Below are positions 14,816 through 20,514 of a DNA stretch of 20,514 nt, in pieces. The translations under genes were made by a program, and so were the position numbers. Numbering within the stretch: the first letter of the stretch is position 1; the number at the start of each line of letters is the position of its first letter. Below the pieces are notes generated by a model that worked only from the letters and a program-made list of their open reading frames with translations, was not told where the DNA came from and did not search any database. The DNA is from an uncultured Prevotella sp. (GTDB lineage: Bacteria; Bacteroidota; Bacteroidia; Bacteroidales; Bacteroidaceae), in NCBI GenBank assembly GCA_938023885.1, contig CALJCU010000165.1, positions 1-20,514 on the forward strand. The letters are read 5' to 3'.

Positions 14816-16059
14816 ATCTTGTTTATCGTGAAGCCGGCTTTACGCAGATCTTTCCAAAAGTCGGGATACGACTTTGACACTACCTCGGGGCTGTTGATTC
14901 TCAGTCTTGGGAACTTGACAGCCAATGGGGCAAGAGCCATGGCCATGCGGTGATCCTCATGGGTGTCGATAGGTTCCAGGGAAGGCTCACAGGCCGAACC
15001 GTCCCACAACAGTTCCTCGTTGTTGACAATCTGAATGAGGAAACCTAGTTTGTGGAGTTCTTTCTGCAGAGCTGCGAGGCGGTCAGTCTCCTTGATGCGG
15101 AGACTTGCAAGCCCCGTGAAGTGGAATGTCACGCCAAGGCCACAGCAGGTCGCTACAACGGTTTGTGCCAGATCGGGACAATTAAGAAAGTCATAACTTA
15201 GTTGTGCTACGGAATTGAGATGGCGCGTCAGTCTCACGGTGGTGGGCTTTCCAGTGTGCGGCTCGTCGAAAGTCGTTTTTACGCTCAGCAGTGAGAAGAT
15301 ATATTTGACCACAGAGTCACCCTGCCGTGAACTGTCCTCCAGACCACGCAAGACAACGCGTGCCTCACTGATAGGATAGAGTGAGACCAGTTCATACCAG
15401 TAGGAACTGGCACTCCAGTCGTTCTCAATGAGATAAGGTGCATTCTTATAGGGCTTAGGCTTCACTTCGATGGTGTCGGGACTTGTCCAGTCGACTTCTG
15501 CTCCGAATCCATGCATGACGTGGATCGTCAGGTCGATATAAGGCCGCGACACAATCTCTCCAGTTAAATGCAAAGACAAGCCTAACTGCATGACGGGGCC
15601 GATGAGCAACAAAGCAGAGATGAACTGAGAGCTGACGTTCCCGGGCATCTCCAGTTTTCCTCCGGGCAGCGAATGTCCGCTGACATGGAGTGGGGGATAG
15701 CCCTCCTCCGATACATAATCGACGGAAGCTCCGAGCATGCGCAGGGCATCCACAAGCACGCCGATGGGGCGATGCCGCATACGTTCCGAACCTGTGATGG
15801 TGTGTTCTCCATCCGTCACGGCAAGGTAGGCGGTCATGAAGCGCATGGCGGTGCCTGCTGCTCCTACATCGATGGTATCCGGCATGTTGTGCAGCGCATT
15901 GATTACGGCACGCGTATCATCGCAATCGGAGAGGTTCTCAGGCAGCTGGCCGCCACTGAGCGCATGGATGATGAGCGCACGGTTGCTGATACTCTTTGAG
16001 GCAGGGAGGCTGATGTCTGCCGCCAGTGTCTTTGGGGCTGTAATCTCATATGTTGTCAT
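14812..16059 (-). CDS. aroA: 3-phosphoshikimate 1-carboxyvinyltransferase (EPSP synthase)
   Basis: 415-aa EPSP synthase. It transfers the enolpyruvyl group from PEP to shikimate-3-phosphate in the shikimate pathway, in the cytoplasm. Substrate-binding SKSISNRALI (Lys22, Ser23, Arg27) is near the N-terminus. GNVSSQFISALLL and NCPDLAQT (catalytic Asp) lie in the second half, as do RIKETDRL (Glu/Arg) and DHRMAMALA near the C-terminus. The usual PEP-loop region is shortened: GAAGTAMRFMTA is present but the domain is slightly compact against the 427-aa E. coli enzyme. First gene of the aroA - Cys-rich - porW - porX array. No convincing -33/-7 pair is visible upstream; a TAAATTTG on the minus strand (16216-16209) is the best lone -7 box. 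Confidence 0.97.
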   Translation of the reverse strand: MTTYEITAPKTLAADISLPASKSISNRALIIHALSGGQLPENLSDCDDTRAVINALHNMPDTIDVGAAGTAMRFMTAYLAVTDGEHTITGSERMRHRPIGVLVDALRMLGASVDYVSEEGYPPLHVSGHSLPGGKLEMPGNVSSQFISALLLIGPVMQLGLSLHLTGEIVSRPYIDLTIHVMHGFGAEVDWTSPDTIEVKPKPYKNAPYLIENDWSASSYWYELVSLYPISEARVVLRGLEDSSRQGDSVVKYIFSLLSVKTTFDEPHTGKPTTVRLTRHLNSVAQLSYDFLNCPDLAQTVVATCCGLGVTFHFTGLASLRIKETDRLAALQKELHKLGFLIQIVNNEELLWDGSACEPSLEPIDTHEDHRMAMALAPLAVKFPRLRINSPEVVSKSYPDFWKDLRKAGFTINKI

Positions 16060-16297
16060 GTGGTAATTGTATTTCGAATTTGGTTATTTAATAGTTGTAA
16101 TTTTAATGTCTGCCGGTCCGCTCACGGCTGCAGCTCTCGTTGTGTGGTATTTCTTCGGCCCGGGGATGAGCGGAGTATGTTCTCATATTTGTGACATTCT
16201 TGGACATGCAAATTTACTCATTTATATATAATAACGGGCGGAGGGTGGGCATTATTATGCTTAAATATAGCAAACGAATAAAAAAGTCGTCGGAATA
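16060..16297. other. Non-coding gap upstream of aroA
   Basis: No credible gene. It contains a potential long-range stem CCGCTC (16118-16123) / GAGCGG (16166-16171), which could lie in the aroA leader, and the candidate minus-strand -7 box at 16209-16216. The rest is AT-rich with no recognised motif. Confidence 0.4.
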
Positions 16298-16329
16298 TTT
16301 GGCAGTGTCAACAAATCGCAGTAACTTTG
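16298..16329 (+). promoter_or_regulatory. Promoter of tRNA-Pro
   Basis: TTTG (16298-16301), a 20-bp spacer and TAACTTTG (16322-16329) match the Bacteroidetes consensus exactly. The expected start is about 10 bp before the mature tRNA 5' end. Confidence 0.8.
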
Positions 16330-16346
16330 CACTCGCAATTGAGGAA

Positions 16347-16419
16347 CGGGATTTAGCGCAGTTGGTAGCGCACACGTCTGGGGGGCGCGAGGTCGCTGGT
16401 TCGAGTCCAGTAATCCCGA
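16347..16419 (+). tRNA. tRNA-Pro (anticodon GGG)
   Basis: 73-nt cloverleaf. The acceptor CGGGATT pairs fully with AATCCCG. The D arm is GCGC/GCGC, and the anticodon loop CTGGGGG carries GGG at 16379-16381. The T arm GCTGG/CCAGT (one G-T wobble) has loop TTCGAGT, and the discriminator is A73. The anticodon stem has one A-C mismatch, inferred from the hand fold. CCA is not encoded. It has its own promoter and terminator, so it is a single-gene unit between divergent neighbours. Confidence 0.93.
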
Positions 16420-16422
16420 CCT

Positions 16423-16459
16423 AAAAAGCGGCAAGAGCATTTGCTCTCGCCGCTTTTTT
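16423..16459 (+). terminator. Intrinsic terminator of tRNA-Pro
   Basis: AAAAAGCGGC (A) AGAGC pairs with GCTCT (C) GCCGCTTTTT across a short loop, followed by a run of six T. It starts 4 bp after the tRNA. The A/T-flanked stem could also stop minus-strand transcripts arriving from the patatin gene. Confidence 0.9.
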
Positions 16460-16495
16460 CGTATCGTTGCGTTTCGTTTGTATATTGTTGACGGA

Positions 16496-16561
16496 CGTCG
16501 CAAGATCGTATGTCGTTCGTCGCAGGACCGTGTGTCGTTCGTCGCAGGATCGTGTGTCGAA
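16496..16561. repeat. Three tandem 22-bp repeats
   Basis: Units at 16496-16517, 16518-16539 and 16540-16561 each start CGTCGCA and contain TGTCG near the end. They differ at only a few positions. The final unit continues into CGAACGAC, which pairs with GTCGTTCG (16534-16541) to form a hairpin just after the minus-strand patatin stop. Confidence 0.85.
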
Positions 16562-16574
16562 CGACAAAAGACGT

Positions 16575-17417
16575 TTATCCTTGTGTACAGAATTCCTCTC
16601 CCAACCGGAATCCCTCCTCGTAAAGGCGTTCAAGCTTTGCGACATCTTTCTCTATGCGGTGTACCTCCATCGGCCGTTTGGGTCGGATGACGACAATCTC
16701 ACCGTTGTGCTCCATGTCCTCAACCATCTGAAGTTGAATGTTGTAAGCCTCGATGCGATGACTAAGAACGACACGAAGGCGAGGATAGTTGCGATAAATG
16801 AAACGTGGCTGCTTGCGGTCACGGCCCTGCTCACGATAGCCGTAGTTACGAGTCGTGATGACAATATTCATCTTATGCCCAGTTGCCTGGGCACGTTTCA
16901 CGGGAATAGAATCGATGATGCCCCCGTCAAGCATTGGTTTCCCGTCAATCCATGTTATCTTGCTTACGTACGGCAGAGAACTGGATGCACGTGCCAGATC
17001 ACAAGCACGTTGGCGATCATGCGTCTCCGTGAGGTATTCGCTCTGCCCTGTCTGACAGTTGGTTGTCACCATTTCGAAGCCGGCCGAATATTTGAAGAAC
17101 TCTTCATAGTTGAAAGGTATAAGCTCGTTGGGAAAACGGTCATAGAGCAGTTTCTGGTCAAAGATACAGCCTTGCGTCACAAGATGACGCAAACCGATAT
17201 AGTTGTATCTCGCAAGAAAATCGATGTTGGAGATCCGCGCGCGACGGGGCTGGTGAGAGATGTAGCTCATACCGTTACAGGCTCCCGCTGACACTGCTAC
17301 AACGTAGTCAAAGTATAAATTATATTTCATGAAGGCATCAAGCACACCACTCGTAAAAACGCCACGCATGCCGCCGCCTTCCAGAACCAATCCCATGGAG
17401 TGAGGGTCTATCTGCAT
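16575..17417 (-). CDS. Patatin-like phospholipase (YjjU/RssA-like)
   Basis: 280-aa patatin-family serine lipase/acyl hydrolase. The oxyanion motif GGGMRG is at residues 14-19, the nucleophile Ser43 is in AVSAGACNG, and the catalytic Asp164 is in the DGG dyad motif MLDGGIIDS. The nucleophile elbow is A-V-S-A-G, where most of the family has G-x-S-x-G; the first small residue is Ala. No signal peptide, so probably cytoplasmic and acting on membrane lipids or acyl esters. I keep the ATG at 17417; an internal ATG at residue 8 (MGLVLEGG) would also suit the family start. A minus-strand -7 box TACCTTTG (17444-17437) lies just upstream. It is divergent from the aminopeptidase P gene. Confidence 0.9.
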   Translation of the reverse strand: MQIDPHSMGLVLEGGGMRGVFTSGVLDAFMKYNLYFDYVVAVSAGACNGMSYISHQPRRARISNIDFLARYNYIGLRHLVTQGCIFDQKLLYDRFPNELIPFNYEEFFKYSAGFEMVTTNCQTGQSEYLTETHDRQRACDLARASSSLPYVSKITWIDGKPMLDGGIIDSIPVKRAQATGHKMNIVITTRNYGYREQGRDRKQPRFIYRNYPRLRVVLSHRIEAYNIQLQMVEDMEHNGEIVVIRPKRPMEVHRIEKDVAKLERLYEEGFRLGEEFCTQG

Positions 17418-17436
17418 AAAAATTGTTATTTTTCTG

Positions 17437-17474
17437 CAAAGGTAGTGCTTTTTATTCTGAATTTTGTAACTTTG
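17437..17474. promoter_or_regulatory. Divergent -7 boxes for patatin and aminopeptidase P
   Basis: Minus strand: TACCTTTG (17444-17437), 20 bp before the patatin ATG. Plus strand: TAACTTTG (17467-17474), 30 bp before the aminopeptidase ATG. Both match TAnnTTTG; neither has a clean TTTG at -33. The boxes are 22 bp apart, so the two promoters overlap and may compete. Confidence 0.6.
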
Positions 17475-17503
17475 CCATCAAAAGTAACCAAGATGTTTGA
17501 ATT

Positions 17504-18907
17504 ATGTTCAAAAAAGAAACCTACACAGAACGCCGTGCAGGGCTTAAGAAGCTCGTTGGCAATGGCGTAATTTTGCTTTTTGGCAACAATGAATCACCGG
17601 CCAACTTCCCCAACAACTCATATTATCCTTTCCGTCAGGATTCTTCTTTCCTTTATTATTTCGGTCAGCAGCGTGACAGACTTGTGGGTGTGATCGATGT
17701 CGACAACGACATTGAGACGCTTGTGGGCGACGATATCGACATTGATGATATTGTGTGGTACGGCTCAGTGGACAGCGTTCACGATATGGCTGGGCAGGCA
17801 GGTGTCAGCAACTCCGCTCCGATGAAGACCCTGAAAACCATTTGCAACGATGCCATGCGTCTGCATCGGAAAATTCATTTTCTTCCGCCTTACCGCGCAG
17901 ATATCAAGATTCAGATCTTCGACCTTCTCGGTATCCATCCTAACCAGCAGAAGGAGAGCGCCTCAATGGACCTCATCAAGGCTGTCGTAAAGATGCGTTC
18001 AACGAAGTCGCAGGAAGAGATTGAGGAACTTGAGCGTGCGGCTGTCATCGGTTATAAGATGCATACCACAGCTATGCGTATGTGCCGTCCGGGCGTGGCG
18101 GAGCAAGAAATTGCAGGTACACTTGATGGTATCGCCAACGCCTATGGTTCTATGGTGAGCTTCCCGACTATCCTCTCACAGCACGGTGAGATCATGCATG
18201 GTGCACCTTCTCAGAACAGGCTGCAGGCAGGCCGCCTGATGCTCTGCGATGCCGGTGCAGAGACGCTCGATCACTACTGCTCTGACAACACGCGTACAAC
18301 CCCTGTCAGCGGTCATTTCGATCAGCGTCAGTTAGAAATCTACTCTATCGTCGAGGCTGCTCACGACTATGCCCTCTCAGTAGCTAAGCCGGGTGTGAAA
18401 TGGTGGGATGTGCATTTCGGTGTCTGCCGTCTGATCACAGACCGTCTGAAGGACCTTGGACTGATGAAAGGCGACACAGAAGAGGCTGTGGCTGCCGGTG
18501 CACATGCCATGTTCCTGGTTCACGGACTCGGTCACATGATGGGTATGGATGTCCACGACATGGAGTCGTTCGACCAGATCAACGTAGGCTTCGACGATGA
18601 GGTTCGCCCGAACCTTGAGCAATTCGGTACCAACTGCCTGCGTATGGGCCGTCGCCTGCAGGAAGGCTTTGTGGTAACGGATGAGCCGGGTATCTACTTC
18701 ATCCCTGACCTTATCGACGACTGGAAGGCCTCAGGTTACTGCAAGGACTTCATCAATTTCGACAAACTTGAGACCTACAAGGACTTCGGGGGTATTCGTA
18801 TTGAAGACGATCTCCTTATCACGAAGAATGGTTGCCGCTTCATCGGCAAAGACCTCATCCCTTATCATCCGAAGGATGTCGAGGAGTTCATTGCAAAGAA
18901 CAGATAA
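17504..18907 (+). CDS. pepP: Aminopeptidase P family protein (Xaa-Pro aminopeptidase)
   Basis: 467-aa M24B metallopeptidase that removes N-terminal residues preceding proline, acting in cytoplasmic peptide turnover. An N-terminal creatinase-like domain (about 1-160; PFRQDSSFLYYFG is typical) precedes the pita-bread catalytic domain. All five dinuclear metal ligands are visible: Asp249 in CDAGAE, Asp261 in CSDNTRT, His344 in HGLGHMMGMDVHD, Glu394 in VTDEPGIYF and Glu434 in GGIRIEDD. Length and domain order are normal for Bacteroidetes homologues. With the M3 oligopeptidase at 3535 this gives the window two oligopeptide-degrading enzymes. Two hairpins follow the stop, the second a strong terminator. 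Confidence 0.96.
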   Translation: MFKKETYTERRAGLKKLVGNGVILLFGNNESPANFPNNSYYPFRQDSSFLYYFGQQRDRLVGVIDVDNDIETLVGDDIDIDDIVWYGSVDSVHDMAGQAGVSNSAPMKTLKTICNDAMRLHRKIHFLPPYRADIKIQIFDLLGIHPNQQKESASMDLIKAVVKMRSTKSQEEIEELERAAVIGYKMHTTAMRMCRPGVAEQEIAGTLDGIANAYGSMVSFPTILSQHGEIMHGAPSQNRLQAGRLMLCDAGAETLDHYCSDNTRTTPVSGHFDQRQLEIYSIVEAAHDYALSVAKPGVKWWDVHFGVCRLITDRLKDLGLMKGDTEEAVAAGAHAMFLVHGLGHMMGMDVHDMESFDQINVGFDDEVRPNLEQFGTNCLRMGRRLQEGFVVTDEPGIYFIPDLIDDWKASGYCKDFINFDKLETYKDFGGIRIEDDLLITKNGCRFIGKDLIPYHPKDVEEFIAKNR

Positions 18908-18911
18908 GTCA

Positions 18912-18928
18912 GCTTGTGTTTCACAAGC
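18912..18928 (+). repeat. Small hairpin after pepP
   Basis: GCTTGTG (18912-18918) pairs perfectly with CACAAGC (18922-18928) around TTT, 4 bp after the stop codon. No strong T-run follows. It is probably the first of two tandem 3' hairpins, protecting or assisting termination. Confidence 0.55.
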
Positions 18929-18939
18929 ATTGTTATAAG

Positions 18940-18990
18940 AAGACTCAATCATCAGTTTTGGCAAGCCATTCTGATGATTGAGTCTTTTAT
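18940..18990 (+). terminator. Intrinsic terminator of pepP
   Basis: A perfect 16-bp stem, AAGACTCAATCATCAG (18940-18955) with CTGATGATTGAGTCTT (18971-18986), has a 15-nt loop containing an inner GGC/GCC pair. TTT follows. The IS relic begins immediately downstream. Confidence 0.85.
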
Positions 18991-19469
18991 TGGTGTTGAT
19001 CTGCTAAGAAGTATGACCTTCAAACACATTGCAACTGATCTGTCTGCAGCGTTCATTGCATCCGTGATGGAGAACTGCCCGGATGCTATCCACGTATTTG
19101 ACCGTTTCCATGTGGTTAAACTCATGAATGAGAAACTGGACGGTATCAGGAGGGCTCAATATGCAATGGAGAAGAACATTAACAGGAGAAGGGTCCTAAA
19201 AGGAACCGGATACCTACTGTTGATGAACGGTGAGGACATCTATGATAGTAAATACAAGACAACTCATCAAAATGGCCAATACTTTGATGGCTTACCGATC
19301 AGGTATACTGGCATGGTATGACTGTCATATCTCTACTGGCAAGGTTGAAGGCATAAACAACAAGATAAAAGTTATGGAAAGAAATGCGTATGGCTTCAGG
19401 GATGAAAAATACTTCAGACTGAGACTATACGCACTTCACGACTGTCGCATCACTCGAAATGTCGGATGA
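18989..19469 (+). pseudogene. Degenerate ISL3 family transposase
   Basis: Two pieces of an ISL3-type DDE transposase survive. The first (about 18989-19258, one frame) has TDLSAAFIASVMENCPDAI and FDRFHVVKLMNEKLD, the core Asp-containing region. The second, in another frame (about 19263-19469), has GILAWYDCHISTGKVEGINN and RLRLYALHDCRITRNVG and ends in a stop. The N-terminal zinc-finger/HTH half is missing. By comparison with remembered family layout, about 70 codons are lost at the junction with a frameshift. The element cannot encode a working transposase. No terminal inverted repeats could be assigned. Confidence 0.85.
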
Positions 19470-19478
19470 ACCATAATT

Positions 19479-19607
19479 ATGATACAACAACTAACATCCG
19501 ACCTACATGACATCATGCCTGTCATCAGGACGATTGCTGACAGCCAGCAGTTGTCCTTCGATGAGGCATGGAGGTTGGTTACATTCTACAAACGCTACAG
19601 GAAATAA
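19479..19607 (+). CDS. Small 42-aa ORF after IS relic
   Basis: ATG at 19479, stop at 19605-19607, 9 bp after the transposase stop. The product is helical and amphipathic, with DEAWRLVTFYKRYRK at the C-terminus. I recognise no family. Codon use and position suggest either an accessory ORF of the ISL3 element or the end of an interrupted gene. The 90-bp stretch after it is AT-rich and leads to the higBA promoter. Confidence 0.35.
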   Translation: MIQQLTSDLHDIMPVIRTIADSQQLSFDEAWRLVTFYKRYRK

Positions 19608-19651
19608 AGATTCGATATAAGCAAAATATTAGGAAGAAATTTATTCGCAAA

Positions 19652-19694
19652 TTTGTGAATGTGAAAAAATAACCTTATCTTTGCAGCAAAGATA
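19652..19694 (+). promoter_or_regulatory. higBA promoter with overlapping palindrome
   Basis: TTTG (19652-19655), a 20-bp spacer and TATCTTTG (19676-19683) match the Bacteroidetes consensus. The palindrome TATCTTTGCAGCAAAGATA (19676-19694) covers the -7 box and probable start site, as expected for a HigA autoregulatory operator. Caution: TTTGCAGCAAAGATA-like sequence is common at Bacteroidetes promoters. Confidence 0.7.
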
Positions 19695-19699
19695 TCGAT

Positions 19700-20017
19700 A
19701 TGCAAGTAACATTCAGGCAAGAGTACCTTAGGGAATTCTATGAAAGGGGACTATCGAGCGACAAGAAACATCGACTCCAACCCGCCATTATAAAAAAGTA
19801 CGGTCGGGTCGTAAATCTGATGATCTCAGAGGACAATGTGCTTGGGCTTATAAAATATGGTTCGCTCCATTACGAGCACTTGCATGGAGACAAGGAAGGT
19901 CTATCGTCTGTTAGGGTCAATGATCAATATAGAATAGAATTTCAGGAGTTCGTTAAAGATGGTGAGACCATTGCCTCCATTTGTGAAATAACTGAATTGA
20001 GTAATCATTATAAATAG
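19700..20017 (+). CDS. higB: HigB type II toxin (RelE/ParE superfamily)
   Basis: 105-aa toxin of the HigB/RelE superfamily, which includes ribosome-dependent mRNA interferases. The C-terminal block SSVRVNDQYRIEFQEF followed by a CEITELSNHYK end matches the HigB/plasmid-killer pattern (central Arg, Tyr-Arg-Ile strand, final His-Tyr). It has toxin-first gene order, typical of higBA and opposite to most other type II pairs. It starts 17 bp after the -7 box, with a very short leader, and ends 7 bp before the antitoxin ATG. No frameshift or missing conserved segment was seen, so the toxin is probably functional. Confidence 0.92.
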   Translation: MQVTFRQEYLREFYERGLSSDKKHRLQPAIIKKYGRVVNLMISEDNVLGLIKYGSLHYEHLHGDKEGLSSVRVNDQYRIEFQEFVKDGETIASICEITELSNHYK

Positions 20018-20024
20018 CATAACT

Positions 20025-20369
20025 ATGATACATATAGACGGTATAAAAGATAATATGATTGCCAATAATCTCGAGCCGTTTGAGCCCACTCATCCAGGAG
20101 AGATTATCAAGGACGAAATCGAATATCGTGGCATCCCACAGCGAAAACTTGCCACTGAGATTGGTGTGTCATATAGTCAACTTAACGAGGTGCTTAATGG
20201 AAAGCGACCTTTAAATACGGAGATGGCTCTTCTTATTTCAAAGGCACTTGATATTGATGCGGAGCCTCTTTTGAGGCTTCAGGCGCAATACGATATGCTT
20301 ATGGCCAAACGTAATAAGTCTTTCATTAAACGTTTAGAGAGAATAAGGAAAATAGCAGCTGTGTTATAG
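20025..20369 (+). CDS. higA: HigA antitoxin (XRE family)
   Basis: 114-aa HigA antitoxin with the diagnostic EPTHPGEIIKDE-like segment (here FEPTHPGEIIKDEIEYRGI). An XRE helix-turn-helix follows (QRKLATEIGVSYSQLNEVLNGKRPL), then a dimerising helical C-terminus. HigA neutralises HigB and binds the operon promoter; the palindrome at 19676-19694 is the candidate site. I use the ATG at 20025. An in-frame ATG at 20055 (MIANNLEPF) is an alternative. The 7-bp gap to higB shows co-transcription. Confidence 0.94.
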   Translation: MIHIDGIKDNMIANNLEPFEPTHPGEIIKDEIEYRGIPQRKLATEIGVSYSQLNEVLNGKRPLNTEMALLISKALDIDAEPLLRLQAQYDMLMAKRNKSFIKRLERIRKIAAVL

Positions 20370-20382
20370 TCGGCTATATTTG

Positions 20383-20442
20383 TGCAAGATGTGTAAATGT
20401 CAGACAAAACGTGTTGCTCTGTCTGACACCTACACCCTTGCA
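20383..20442. repeat. Long imperfect inverted repeat after higA
   Basis: Three nested stems: TGCAAG/CTTGCA (20383-20388, 20437-20442), GTGTA/TACAC (20391-20395, 20431-20435) and TGTCAGACA/TGTCTGACA (20398-20406, 20420-20428), with a 13-nt loop. That is 20 paired bases with only small internal loops. There is no T-run. It may terminate higBA weakly, be a structured RNA, or mark an element end. Confidence 0.7.
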
Positions 20443-20514
20443 TGAGGATACCCCATGCCCCAAGAATACCATTAGCCATCTCTAAGGCGAAGAAGCCGAA
20501 AGAGAAACAGGTGT
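20442..20514 (+). CDS. Partial ORF running off the right edge
   Basis: The frame from the ATG at 20442 stays open to the window end (24 codons), with a basic tail ISKAKKPKEKQV. The basic start is reminiscent of integrase arm-binding domains, but 24 codons are too few to decide. It starts inside the inverted repeat. Confidence 0.25.
   Translation, partial: MRIPHAPRIPLAISKAKKPKEKQV

Noticed and set aside
16496..16561. CRISPR array
   Set aside because: The three 22-bp units are directly adjacent with no spacers, and no cas genes are nearby.
16467..17291. 274-aa plus-strand ORF opposite the patatin gene
   Set aside because: It begins in the tandem repeats and is antisense to a gene with intact patatin motifs.

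Overview
The window looks like the chromosome of a Bacteroidales bacterium, most likely Prevotella/Segatella-like. Three things point there. Promoters fit the Bacteroidetes consensus (TTTG, about 20 bp, TAnnTTTG) and starts lack strong Shine-Dalgarno sequences. A PorX/PorW type IX secretion (T9SS) regulator pair is present. The remaining genes match the usual Bacteroidales housekeeping complement. Genus is an inference from gene content only.

Left accessory region (1-3430): an AT-rich block holds an unrecognised two-TM protein (115-711), a Rha-type phage regulator on the minus strand (778-1545) and an XRE/S24 prophage-type repressor (2058-2768). A 55-bp sequence with two palindromic operator-like sites occurs identically upstream of the two-TM gene and of the repressor, so the two are probably co-regulated. 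The block ends at a tRNA-His-like 3' half (2855-2896) followed by a perfect terminator hairpin. Next come an integrase 5' relic and a broken minus-strand relic. This reads as the scar of one or more elements that used a tRNA-His gene as attachment site.

Core region A (3495-9526, plus strand): a canonical promoter drives an M3 oligopeptidase (dcp-like). It is followed by dCMP deaminase, an S41/PDZ C-terminal processing protease, 5-formyl-THF cyclo-ligase and a DHH/DHHA1 phosphoesterase (NrnA-like). Two diverged copies of a 47-bp repeat sit in the two long gaps of this array.

Core region B (16059-9581, minus strand): aroA, a small Cys-rich membrane-anchored protein, porW and porX form one tight co-directional array, with the first three overlapping. 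It joins the shikimate step to T9SS regulation. PorW is a TPR lipoprotein and PorX a receiver-PglZ response regulator.

Core region C (16298-18988): tRNA-Pro(GGG) with its own promoter and terminator, a 3 x 22-bp tandem repeat, a patatin-like phospholipase (minus) and a divergent aminopeptidase P (plus) ending in a strong terminator.

Right accessory region (18989-20514): a deleted and frameshifted ISL3 transposase, a 42-codon ORF, a complete HigB/HigA toxin-antitoxin operon with a palindrome over its promoter, a long imperfect hairpin, and an ORF running off the end. No CRISPR array, rRNA or intact transposon is present. I found no clear-cut new system; the best candidates are the repressor-controlled two-TM gene and the Cys-rich protein embedded in the PorW/PorX operon.
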